This document shows positions 46,063 through 56,846 of a stretch of 64,000 nucleotides of DNA, piece after piece. Numbering within the stretch: the stretch's first letter is position 1; each line of letters opens with the position of its first letter. The position numbers and the translations under genes were made by a program. The stretch comes from Nymphalis io. Its lineage: Eukaryota; Arthropoda; Insecta; Lepidoptera; Nymphalidae. Location of the stretch: assembly GCF_905147045.1 (NCBI RefSeq), contig NC_065906.1, positions 372,001-436,000 on the forward strand, given 5' to 3'. The notes beneath the pieces are model-generated. The model was not told where the DNA came from and searched no databases. It worked only from the letters and a program-made list of their open reading frames with translations.

Positions 46063-46659
46063 GCCATTCTTTGAACTTAAATTGCGCATGCTGTCGCAGC
46101 CACAATTACTTGAAGTGAACAACGTTTCCTTTTTTTCATAATAGTCGCGAATTTATCGTCTGTTGAAATATTATATAATTTCTCAGGCGGTTTGGGGTCA
46201 CGACCTTCAGAATAAGTAATGTGAAGTCAGTGACCTCACTTGTATTTGTTCTCGGTGAGTAATAATTAGAACTTAGTGTCGTGAACCCCGTTTTAGTCTA
46301 CGACTACGCCTAACTACATATTTTTATAGAATTCATGAGATTCCGTAGTTGTCTTAAAAGCTAAGGAATTGACAAACGCCACTATAAATTCCATCAATTA
46401 TTTAAAAGTTATGGCGGGAAACCAATCCACCAGTAAAATTATTCCCCAGGAGGTAAGGCGTCTAACCTCTTCGTCATGAATAAGAACTGCGCTGACCTCA
46501 TAATCATAGGCTTAGAGTAAGCGAATGATACTGAGTATTTACATATATTGAAATTGTAAATGACATTACACGAATTTATGTGTTATAATAATGATACATT
46601 ATCATCCAAACTGTTGCACTTCACTCTCCGCAAGACATTCTTGAAACTGCACAGAGTAC
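46063..46659. other. No gene recognised
   Basis: Intergenic, nothing identified. Confidence 0.3.
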
Positions 46660-46805
46660 GATCGCAAAATGTCAGAAATTTAAATATACGACATTGAGTA
46701 TAGTAATGATTATAGCGTATAAGTGATGCTTGCATGTAAGTAACGTATCACCGTATGTTTGTGATATTTTATAAGTGAGATACGAAGTGAGTTCTCACGG
46801 AGTAG
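46660..46805 (+). repeat. Repeat family F, diverged copy
   Basis: ATACGACATTGAGTATAGTA, GCGTATAAGTGATGCTTGC and GAAGTGAGTTCTCACGGAGT in family order. Confidence 0.45.
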
Positions 46806-47454
46806 CACAAATGATTCGACTCGCGATTTTGACAATGTCGTCAATCAATCTGTTCGTAGTAAGTCCGACGCTCCGTTTCTTTCCCTCGTCTAATCACATC
46901 GTCTGTTTTACCGTTATTAGTAATAACAGATGCAGATAGAAACCTTTGAAAAATTTCTACCAAAACGCAACACGGAAAATACGACACGTTCTTTTTCCTG
47001 GGCCTGTATGTATATTCGGTCGTTTGCTTCCAAATCGGTGCCCTAAAAGGGTCTTCTGGAAAACACAAATAATTGTCTTCGTGTATAAATTAAACAAAAT
47101 CAAAAACCATATTAGTTTCTATGATTACATACATAATACATAATCTGTATGTAAACTGTATCTAAATACTTAATAATAATAGATAGCAAGAATTAAAATT
47201 TAAAAGTATTTGTTGCTTAATACAGACAATATTCTTATCTGCCATTGACCTGAACGAAGACGCAGTTAATTATTTTTCTTTATTTGTTAATATTAGGTCT
47301 TAATACGTCATCCGTAGGACAACTGATAAATAATTCGTGCGTGTCTTCCAGTCCGACCTTACCGATCGTCATATGACGTCATAACGTTTAACGTCATTTG
47401 TGTGTAAAAAGTAAAAAATAAACTGTCACTGCAGTTTTATAATTAAGTCTTAGG
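46806..47454. other. No gene recognised
   Basis: Intergenic, nothing identified. Confidence 0.3.
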
Positions 47455-47578
47455 ATCTGTTTGCCTCGTGTGAGTTTTTTTTTTAATCGATATCGTCGAC
47501 GTTTATTGCAATGTGTATAGAATTACGATTATTGTCACTAGTTGGCGCTGTTTTCATTCCCATATAATCGCAGTTACC
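47455..47578 (+). repeat. Repeat family H, copy 1
   Basis: About 120 bp sharing CCTCGTGTGAGTTTTTTT, GATTATTGTCACTAG and GGCGCTGTTTTCATTCC in order with 58320-58445. Confidence 0.6.
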
Positions 47579-47661
47579 GTCAACGCTATCGGATGACTAA
47601 AAAAATTCGCATTAGTCACATGTAGTTCATTGACGTAGCGAAATATATCGCACGTGTATAT

Positions 47662-47949
47662 TTTTTTTATAGAATAGGAAGGCGGACGAGCATATGGCGC
47701 ACCTGATGGTAAGTGGTCACCAACGCCCATAGACATTGGTATTGTATGAAATGTTAACCATCGCTTACATCACCAAAGCGCCACCAACCTTGGGAACTAA
47801 TATGTTATGTCCCTTGTGCCTGTAATTACGCTGGCTCACTCACCCTTCAATCCGGAATATAACAATACCAAGTACTCCTGTTTTGCGGTAGAATATCTGA
47901 TGAGTGGGTGGTACCTACCCAGATGAGCTTGCACAAAGCTCTACCACCA
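47662..47949 (-). repeat. SINE family A, full length
   Basis: Minus-strand copy, from GGTGGTAGAGCTTTGTGCAA to CGTCCGCCTTCCTATTCTAT. Its 5' end abuts a long TA microsatellite. Confidence 0.82.
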
Positions 47950-47954
47950 GCAAA

Positions 47955-48045
<91 letters not shown>

Positions 48046-48059
48046 TCAAAATCACAAAC

Positions 48060-48110
<51 letters not shown>
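47955..48110. repeat. TA-rich microsatellite
   Basis: About 155 bases of TA dinucleotides with scattered TATG/CATA variants. Long Tyr/Ile open frames on both strands here are artefacts of the repeat. Confidence 0.9.
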
Positions 48111-48114
<4 letters not shown>

Positions 48115-48122
48115 ATTTTGAA
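48045..48122. other. Hairpin embedded in the TA microsatellite
   Basis: 48045-48056 (TTCAAAATCACA) and 48111-48122 (TGTGATTTTGAA) are exact reverse complements bracketing self-complementary TA repeats, so most of the 78 bases can fold on itself. Confidence 0.7.
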
Positions 48123-48125
48123 GAG

Positions 48126-48335
48126 ATCGTATAGTGCACAAGTAGGAACGGAAACACAGGTGACTATTCTACGGTAATCAGGCAACCGGAAAGGGTTCGA
48201 AACGCAGGCACGGATTGTTTCCAACAATGGCAACATAAAAAAAAATTTTTGGCAGTTAACCCAATAACAAAGAGAATGTAAAGCCAGTTCCATGGATTTG
48301 CAACCTTACGATAGCCACGAGACCAATGAGGCCGA
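48126..48335 (-). repeat. Diverged SINE family D copy
   Basis: TTGGCAGTTAACCCAATAAC and CCACGAGACCAATGAGGC on plus correspond to the family-D 5' half at 45395-45505. Confidence 0.45.
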
Positions 48336-48379
48336 TAGATATTATCCTAAAGCTGCATATATATTGCGCGCGGCAAACC

Positions 48380-48718
48380 CTCGAACATTGGCTCGTGCGG
48401 CGGCCGCGCGCTATAGAGGCGGGGTCGCGAGGCGCTACAGCTCAAACGTGCCGGGGCGAACCGCTCCTTGTCAGATTTTGAGACCGCATCAAAGGAGCTT
48501 CAAGTGACCGTGCGCGCTATTATGGGACGGTTGTCGATTTTGTAAATTGACTCGCGGGGCAATATGTCAATGGACATCGAAACGTGGCGTCTATTAATAC
48601 AATTATATGACTTTGGTCAGACTATACGCCGCTGGCTGTTTAGCTGGATCGCTTGCCGTGTGTGGCAGCCGCGGTCTACTCAGGTCGAACATTAGCTCAA
48701 GCGGCTGCCGCGCGTTAT
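48380..48718. repeat. CpG-rich block with a 35-bp imperfect direct repeat
   Basis: 48380-48414 and 48684-48718 share 29 of 35 bases around TCGAACATT and GCCGCGCG. The block is far more GC-rich than its surroundings and has a GGCAGCCGC/GCGGCTGCC inverted pair at its right end. Origin unknown. Confidence 0.5.
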
Positions 48719-49401
48719 GTATACACAGCTTAATTATAGTAACATTGAAATTGTCATTCAGTATAATGAGCTATAGTTGAGTAAATTAACACTCGCAGCA
48801 AATAATTTCCCTAACGAGAACAGGAACCTGTAACGAGATCTCGCAATAGTATCATTTATATGACGAGTTAATAAACTGAATTCTATTTAGTGGTCCTCGG
48901 TACCGAGATTTGCGATGTGTATCATTATTTGTTAGCGATCTTGATGATAGATACCGGGCGAGCCAACCTTGTAACATGACAATACAAATGTCCCTGTAAA
49001 GCTTACCTGAATAACCTATATTTTGTTTTTGTATTGTAATTCTTTACCACATGCTCGAAAACCCCTGTATTTTATACATCTCGGCTCGGATCGGATGGTT
49101 AAATAGTTTTGGTAATAAAGTGTTTCATCCACTCAACGAACTCGATGTTTTGCATACCTTATTCGAATGATAGTTTTATAAATCTGATACTTCTCAGAGA
49201 AAAAAGAGATTTTGATATATACAAGAATTGCTCATTTAATATACATGTATCTTATGATACAGGGTTTAGATTTAAACTATATATTATATGTATGTATTAT
49301 ATATATAATACATAGTTGTTATCTATGTATTATAATGTTAGATTTAAAACATGTTTTGATATTGATTTTTATTTATTTTTTTGATAAAATTTAAAGTGAC
49401 A
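48719..49401. other. No gene recognised
   Basis: AT-rich intergenic sequence. Confidence 0.3.
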
Positions 49402-49575
49402 GCCAATAAATTTTTCACTGCTGAGCAAAGTCTTGAGAAAGCCTGCTCGTGTCTGGTCTGGTCTGCTACTATGTGGTAGATGCGTATGCCGCAGAATTTA
49501 ATACGATACAAATGCATATTTCCTCATGAGGTAGTCCTTCACCGCCGAGCTCGAATAACGAGTTGTAATTTACAT
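49402..49575 (-). repeat. Degenerate SINE family B copy
   Basis: TTTCACTGCTGAGCAAAGTC, ATGTGGTAGATGCGTATGCC and CCTTCACCGCCGAGCTCGAA follow family-B order on minus. Confidence 0.45.
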
Positions 49576-50087
49576 TGAGAAAAGACGATGTGACCGAAAT
49601 TGGTCAAAATTTATTGGTTTTGTTCATTTACTTGTTCTAAGCGAACAAATAAATGAACACAATTAAAAAAAAACCTATCTCCTTATATCTATAATCACTA
49701 TGACCAGGTTCATTTCAATAACAAATTCAGAAAAAAAATCAGAAATTTAATCATATGGGACGTTTAGTTTCGTGAACATTACAGACATATATGTACATCC
49801 TTTCGCATATATAATATTAAGTATCGATATAGTTCATGCATTATATTCCGATTTTAAATGATTCACACCAACGTTTTATGCTATGGAAAAGAGAGAGATT
49901 ATTTGTGGCAATTTTATATGTAGATATATAATAATTATTAATTTTTCAAAACAAAAATACTTATAAATTATTTCTAATTTAAGTTCGACTAACTTTTCAT
50001 CGCAAGGGAAAAGTCCCTTCTCTAGTGTATATATTCTAGCATTTGAACAGCTTCCAAATTATTATTTCATACACGTTATCAGCGGTA
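49576..50087. other. No gene recognised
   Basis: AT-rich intergenic sequence. Confidence 0.3.
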
Positions 50088-50122
50088 CAGAAAAGCACAT
50101 GGAGACTCCATGTGCTTTTCTG
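50088..50122. other. 35-bp perfect palindrome
   Basis: 17-bp arms 50088-50104 and 50106-50122 around one central A, exact reverse complements. Not followed by a T-run. Confidence 0.8.
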
Positions 50123-50630
50123 CTGCAAGCTCAACTAACGCCTCTCCTTCTCTCACGCGGGTGAAGCTACGGATGCAAACTTGTAATAAACATTTTGCAA
50201 TTATATCAAGAAACATTATAGCTGTCTGGTTAGTCTGATTCATACCTATCGCTCGTGAGCCAATCACCCGTACCACTTCCTATATAGATACGGGTTATCA
50301 CGGTTCATGACACGTGGTTCTCAGTTTATAGGTACTTTCTTCAATAAGCAACTACATAAGTTTCTAACGAACATCCCCATGTAATAATTAACACAATTAA
50401 AAGGTGAAAATCACAATACAATCATCCGTACACATTCCCAGTGTTGGGCGTTACGCCTTTCGAATAAATGAGCTGAGTCTGAGAGAATAAGGAAAGGTTG
50501 CACGACAAATTAATGAGTTACTTTAGCTTAAGGTCGTTCAACTCCAAGAATATAAATACCCTAAGAACGTAAATTTGGCGTCAAAAACGTTTAATTTATG
50601 ATCGCTATATATAAAAAAATAATAATACTG
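50123..50630. other. No gene recognised
   Basis: Intergenic sequence, nothing identified. Confidence 0.3.
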
Positions 50631-50800
50631 ACTGCTTCGTTGGTCTAGTGGCTAGATATAAGGCCACAGACCCCGAGGTCCTGGGTTTAAATTCAATCCA
50701 TCCCATGTGCACTATAATATGTTGCAGTTGGCTATTCTCTCTTGGGATTGGCCACCGTGGCCGAAATCGATCTGGAGGACATTATTATTATATATAAAAA
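50631..50800 (+). repeat. SINE family D, internally deleted
   Basis: Head GCTTCGTTGGTCTAGTGGCT, B-box region CCTGGGTTTAAATTC, 3' end CCACCGTGGCCGAAATCGAT and GGAGGACATTATTATTA. Confidence 0.72.
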
Positions 50801-51608
50801 CGTTGCACTCAAATCCAACCTATATTACAACCTATATACGATATATTTACTCTTGCGTGCAACTTTAAAAATCAAATGATTTCATCTACACATGATTAAT
50901 TGCTATATTAGGATATTTAAATTCCATTTATCTTATCATCCGACCTTACATCTAAAGTCTGCTGCGGATGTTTAACGCCCGTTTCAAGCCAATTAGCACG
51001 GAAGGTAAACAAACACATGATGTCACCCTCGCATCAGACATCCACATATAGCTAATTAACATATATTAAATTGTTATATATTATTATAATTTAGGTATTT
51101 ACAAAGAGAAAAAAAAAGATGGATACAGCCTAAATAAAAGTAGCATACAATTATTAGTTAGATTTTAACGTCAAGTTATGTCAATTCTAGATAAATCTTT
51201 TAAACTATAGCGGACCAAATATACAACGAACAGTAATTCATTAGTATTCTCTTTCTCTATTATCCGTATGCGTTGCAATGATTACTTTCAATAATTTATC
51301 ATTTTGTAAAACAATTGTTAGACTGGCGCGCCATCTATCGCGCGTCTAGGAAGATCCTATTAATCGAATAAGAGTCTTAATCAACTTAACAAAGTTTCAT
51401 CTAAACCGGATGAATAGTATTCACAAACGGGTCAAACAATTAAATATTTATTTTTAATATACATATGTAGACTAGCTGCCTTAGTACGATGCTGATAGAC
51501 GATGAAATAAGCATTGTATTTATTTTATATATATTTTTTAAAAAGGCCTGAAAACAGATCGCAATACCACTTATCGTGTCCAAACAAAACAAAACACACA
51601 AAAAAAAT
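50801..51608. other. No gene recognised
   Basis: AT-rich intergenic sequence. Confidence 0.3.
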
Positions 51609-51772
51609 CAAAACCCACTCATCATATATTCTACCACAAGCAGCGATACTTGCCATTTTTGTCTTCCGGTTTAAAGGGTTAGTGAGTGTAGCTACAGACA
51701 CAAGGGAAATAATGTCTATGGGCGGTGGTGATCACTTACCATCATGTGGCCCACCAACCAGTCTGCCTTCCA
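51609..51772 (+). repeat. SINE family A, diverged
   Basis: CCACTCATCATATATTCTAC, TTCCGGTTTAAAGGGTTAGT, GGTGATCACTTACCATCATG. Followed by a (CTGAAA)3 repeat at 51774-51791. Confidence 0.65.
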
Positions 51773-51904
51773 CTGAAACTGAAACTGAAACATACATGTT
51801 TCATTTTGATTCCGATGTTCAACAACGACACGGTTTGTCGCAACCGTGCGAAAATCCGTATATTTTTTGCAATATTTAGATTTTTTATATTTATTACGTA
51901 TAGA

Positions 51905-52026
51905 TAATTCATCTCTTGCTCGGCGGTGAAGGAAAACATCGTACGTGTCTAATTTCATTGAAATTCTGCCAAAAAGTGGCCTTAGGACTTTAGGACCAGG
52001 CTAGGACGTAAACAGGCTGTTACTTC
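51905..52026 (+). repeat. SINE family B, 3' half
   Basis: TAATTCATCTCTTGCTCGGC, GGTGAAGGAAAACATCGTAC and AACAGGCTGTTACTT. Confidence 0.6.
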
Positions 52027-52045
52027 ATGTATAGATTAATACTGT

Positions 52046-52312
52046 ACTGGTGGTAGGGCTTTGTGCAAGCTCGTCTGGGTAGGTACCACCCACTCATCGG
52101 ATATTCTACCGCAAAACAGCAATACTTGATATTGTTGTGTTCCGGTTTGAAGGGTGAGTGAGCCAGTGTAATTACAGGCACAAGGGACATAAAATCTTAG
52201 TTCCTATAAGCGATGGTTGACATTTCTTACAATGCCAATGTCTAAGGGCGTTTGGTGACCACTTACCATCAGGTGGCCCATATGCTCGTCCACCTTCCTA
52301 TTCTATAAAAAA
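52046..52312 (+). repeat. SINE family A, near full length
   Basis: CTGGTGGTAGGGCTTTGTGC to CCACCTTCCTATTCTATAAA, lacking only the GGTTGGTGGCGCAT piece. Confidence 0.8.
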
Positions 52313-53016
52313 AAAATGATAATAATAATTCGTATCTTTTCACATATTATTTTTTATTTCATCTTTCTTTACGTAGAACTCGGTCGTGTGTTGCTCTCAC
52401 GCTCTTTTATTTTTTTACTCCTGTTACACTTACCGAATTCATTCATCTAGGCAGAAGCTCGTGTGTATCGAAAGCATAAAGAAGAAACTAAAAAAAATCA
52501 AGTCATCGGCTGGCACGTGTACGCCTCCGACAATACAATTGGGTTGAGGGTCAATGCCTTCGTTGACGTCACTCGCGATGGTAACCAACATATACGATGC
52601 TAACAAACATATATATATATATATATAATACAGACTGTACTGAGTACTACATGTACTAACTATGGACATTGTTTTTTGGCCGACGATTTTGTACACGTGC
52701 TTATTAATTATACTTTTTCAAACCAATAGTTATATTGCTCTCTCCCTCTTTCTTGGTTATGTTTTTAATCCTGAAATGTAGATTGTGATGCTGATTGGTA
52801 ATAAATATGAAAGCACATTAAAATAACAATAAAACAAATTAAATACAAGATACATCAAACGCACGGACAACACGTCACTAGAAAGTTTGCAAAAATATGT
52901 TTCAGCAGCAACAGCAACAACAACGATACAAACAGCAACGATAAAAAGTTAGAAGGTGTTATGATTTGAACCAAATGATTGATACTGTTATCACCGATTT
53001 GTTACATGGTGGTAGT
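52313..53016. other. No gene recognised
   Basis: Includes a TA microsatellite at 52606-52627 and a CAA/CAG-rich patch at 52903-52945. No gene seen. Confidence 0.3.
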
Positions 53017-53205
53017 TACCGGTGGTACGGCTTTGTGCAAACTCGACTGGGTAGGTACCACCCCCTTATCAGATATTCTACACACACACGCCCATAGAAT
53101 GTTATATCCCTTGTGCCTGTAATTACACTGGCTCACTCACCCTTCAAACTGGAACACAATAATACTAAGTATTGCTGTTTGGTGGTGGAAAATATCTTAG
53201 TAGCA
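53017..53205. repeat. Two SINE family A pieces fused in opposite orientations
   Basis: 53017-53080 reads plus (GGTGGTACGGCTTTGTGC, GTAGGTACCACC); 53095-53205 reads minus (TTGTGCCTGTAATTACACTG, GGCTCACTCACCCTTCAAAC on plus). Confidence 0.65.
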
Positions 53206-55067
53206 CTCGGCAATGTTGTAAACAATTGTAAAGCTATTTAAGCTATGGGTCCTCCGCTTGACCCTCTCCGGTCGTGTCAGTTTTCTATCCCATTGCATTA
53301 TGAGAATGAGGGTCAGAGAGTGCGCTATAATGTGTCTTGCACAGCGAGTCAAAAAAAATCTTATTCATATTATCGTTGTAATTATTCCATATTAATAAAA
53401 GATACACTCCATTAAATCAAAAATGTCGCAAAGTGCTGTTACAAGACACCGTACTGCAAAGCGAAACATCGTAAAACTCGTCCGAGCCACTAATCGATTA
53501 GCATCAAAGTAACGAATAACATGGATGCTCAGACGAAGACCCACAAGGTCTGATTACAACGTCGCGACGAGTTAATCTTCCATGGTGTTGTGTTGCGTGT
53601 TGGTCCAAGAATCGAGCTCTGATTCAGCTAATCCAGATATTACCAACTAAATCTCAGACTAACTCATGTTTTAAGTTAATTTGAAAAAATATTTATTCAT
53701 GATTCATGCGTGTTAATTAATACGATAAATATATATTTTTAAACATGCGTGAAGAACCATTTTCAGATGAAAACCTCTTGCAACAATATATAGCCCATAT
53801 ATATGGATACATATATATATGGATGGGCCATTCCGGACAAGATCTGGGAACTCGTTAATTAGGTTCCAGAAGAATCTTTTAGTAACATATCTTTTTTCAG
53901 AAGGTTCCGTTTTTTTTTTATTTATTCTTATTTAATGTTACTATATCATATATTTAAAAGTATGTAAATGTCCCACTGCTGGGTTAAGACCTGCTCGGCT
54001 GTATATAAATGAAGAGATGTGTGCTCGCCATTTATTATCTACAGAACGTGTTGTAAAGAGCAAAATAAGTTAATTCGGGTTGTAATACTACCAGATATGG
54101 TAATTCGTTTTTTTTTTAATCTATTTTTTTAAATGTCTGTATATACAAATTGAATAAAAGTAATTCGTTGAACTTTTTCATAGTTCATGTGCGTGACATA
54201 ATGGAATTCCGGTTCAATCCTACATTATTATTTATATACACAATAATATCTGTGATCTTTTTAACTTCAGTTTTAGTAATTTTGAATTACTGACCATTAT
54301 TTCACTTCTACTCTCAATCTAACAATTGATGAATATTTAAATGAGATAAATTAGATTAAAAAATGATAAAAAACATCTCGATATTTCATAATGTTATGCC
54401 TTAATTATAGGATTATTTTGTTTTTTGAATGAAGTCAAGTTTATTTATAAATATATAATATGTAACTGTTGGCCAAGACCTGTTCTCAAAATACCTCGCT
54501 TATCGGAAGGTTCACGTCAATATTGTGATTAATTTTATTGCATAAAACGATAATCCCTGTGACCGCCATGTTGTTTTGGAACTGCAGTGACTGGGATCGT
54601 CTCGTGCCCCAGTACAATTGCCCTTAAACTACTAACATGTGACTTGTCGTAATGTTATACGTAACAGCGAACAAAGGGCGTAAATATTCTCATATTAGCG
54701 AATTTAATTCATCGTCCATCTTCGCATCGTTGGCATTCGATACACTTAGTTGAAGAATTTAAGGATTTAGAATAACCAGTCAAATGTCGAATCTCGCTCA
54801 CCAAGGGTTCTGTAAAAAATTGTAGGTGTGTAATTTTATCGAAAACAGAAGATATTAAATTCAAAAACTGTTGTCCCCATATATCGGCATAAGTCGCGGT
54901 CAGTTTACGAACCGCAAATAAGTTTGTAAGGACAAATAAATATTTTCGTGATGTGACTACATATATACATTTATCTGATTTTTTCATTTACTTGTGCTAT
55001 ATGAATGCTTCTTCTTGCTCAATTTCATGATTCTAGAGCAACGGGACGTAGAGACGGTATAGGGTAC
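53206..55067. other. No gene recognised
   Basis: AT-rich. A family-B scrap lies at 53962-53998 (AATGTCCCACTGCTGGGTTA). A 92-codon minus-strand open frame at 54709-54987 has several Cys near its end (KCIECQRC) but no recognised domain and no splice context. Confidence 0.3.
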
Positions 55068-55135
55068 ATCAAATCAAATCAAATACTTATTGATTGTCAA
55101 ATAAGAAACTTTCCACCAGTTCGAAAAGGAAAAAC
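55068..55135 (-). repeat. LINE 3'-end fragment
   Basis: CAAATCAAATACTTATTGAT, TGTCAAATAAGAAACT and CCACCAGTTCGAAAAGG on plus, the reverse of a common lepidopteran LINE tail. Confidence 0.45.
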
Positions 55136-55159
55136 TTAAGGGAAAAGAAGAACTTAGGG

Positions 55160-56846
55160 GTTTTTTTTATAGAATAGGAAGGCGGACGAACCTATGGGCC
55201 ACCTGATGGTAAGTGGTCACCAACGCCCTTAGACCTTTTTTTTTTTTTTTATATTCGCCGGGAGGGCAAATGACTGTACTCCACCTGATGGTAAGTGGTA
55301 GTAGAGTCCAAACGCGACGACGGCCAGTACAGACGGGAAAAACGTTCTGCACTAGCCGCCTTCGCCTTGCCGGCCCGCAAGATGCCTCTTCACGCCTCGT
55401 TTGAAGGAACCCGGGTTGTAAGAGGAGGGGAACACGTGAGCTGGTAAGGAATTCCATTTTTTGGAAGTGCGACAAAGAAAGGAGTTGCCAAATTTCTTTG
55501 TTCGCGATGGAATTGATGTCACAGTTAGGCGGTGACATCGAGAACCAGCTCGCGTGGACTTAAGAAGGAAGGGGGAAGCAGGAATTAGAGAGAATAATTC
55601 CTCAGAGCACTCGCCGTGATACAGTCGATAGAAAGCGCTCAGTGCTGCTATCTCACGACGCAATTGTAAAGGTTCAAGGGTGTTTGTGACCTTTACGTCG
55701 CCAATAATGCGTTCGGCACGTCGCTGCAACCGGTCCAAGGCCTCAAGTAGGTACTTAGCGGAGCCATCCCAAAGGTGCGAGCAATATTCCACGCAAGACC
55801 GTACCTGTGTTTTGTACAGCAGGCACAGTTGTTGTGGCGTGAAAAAGCGCCGCATCTTGTTCAGAACTCCGAGTTTCCGTGAAGCTGTTTTTATAACAGC
55901 CTCGATGTAATCCCTTGGACTAAGGTCGCAGCGAACGTCAATCCCCAGCATGGCGATTTTGCTTTGTATCACCAGCGGAGTACCACAGAGGGAGGGAAGA
56001 GGGGAAAATGTTGACTTTTTCGCCGTGAGAGCGCATACCTGTGTTTTCTTGGCATTAAACTCAACAAGATTATCAGAGCCCCATTTGGCGATGAGCTCTA
56101 ACGTCCTATCGAGTTCAATGACAAGATCCTTCCGCCTCTCCTCAATTTCCGCTCGCCCAGCCACTGCGCGTCCGTGGTATCCACCATGCACTGTACTATC
56201 GTCTGCATAGCAATGTATGTTCCCAAGAGAGAGCATATCATTGATATGCAAAAGAAAGAGTGTGGGAGATAGCACAGATCCCTGGGGGACCCCAGCATTC
56301 ACTACATAGAATTGTGAAGCGCAACCATCTACTAAAACACGAAGGCTACGCTTGTGTAGGAAGCTGGCAATCCAGGTGCATAGCTGAGCAGGCAGACCAT
56401 ATGCCGGCAGCTTGGAGAGAAGACTTCTGTGCCAGACCCTGTCGAAAGCCTTGGAGATATCGAGGCTGACAACCAACGATTCTCCATGCTTGTCGATAGC
56501 TTCACCCCAGAGGTGCGTTACGTACGCTAGAAGATCACCTGTGGACCGTTTTGGTCGAAACCCGTATTGACGATCATTAATTAAAGAGTGATCTTCTAGA
56601 CATTGGCATTGTAAGAAATGTCAACCATCGCTTACATAGCCAATGCGCCATCAACTTTGGTAACTAAGATTTTATGTCCCTTGTTTATGTTTTTAATTAC
56701 ATTATATTTTTGTTTTTAATTACATTGGCTCACTCACCCTTCAAACCGAAACACAACAATAACAAGTAATGCTGTTTTGCGGTAGAATATCTGATGAGTG
56801 GGTGGTACCTACCCAGACGAGCTTGCACAAAACCCTACCACCAGTA
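55160..56846 (-). repeat. SINE family A split by a LINE insertion
   Basis: The SINE 3' end is at 55160-55234 and its 5' part resumes at 56597-56846; joined, they follow the family order without loss. TAGAC at 55230-55234 and 56597-56601 is the short target-site duplication. Confidence 0.78.
55235..56596 (-). mobile_element. 5'-truncated LINE inside a SINE, long intact RT reading frame
   Basis: Minus-strand frame open from about 56596 to 55352: INDRQYGFRPKRSTGDLLAY, VVSLDISKAFDRVWHRSLLS, VNAGVPQGSVLSPTLFLLHI, IHCYADDSTVHGG (catalytic YADD), SCVEYCSHLWDGSAKYLLEA and RTSKKWNSLPAHVFPSSYNP. The 3' UTR ends in poly(A) (poly(T) at about 55236-55250 on plus). The N-terminal endonuclease half is absent. 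The reverse-transcriptase part shows no stop, so the insertion is probably young. Confidence 0.82.

Noticed and set aside
47955..48122. CRISPR-like or satellite array
   Set aside because: Simple TA repeat without spacer/repeat structure, in an animal genome.
47847..48293. 148-codon Tyr/Ile open frame and its partners on both strands
   Set aside because: Product of the TA microsatellite and flanking SINE; no protein family looks like this.
55167..55538. 123-codon minus frame
   Set aside because: Alternative frame over the LINE 3' end and SINE tail.
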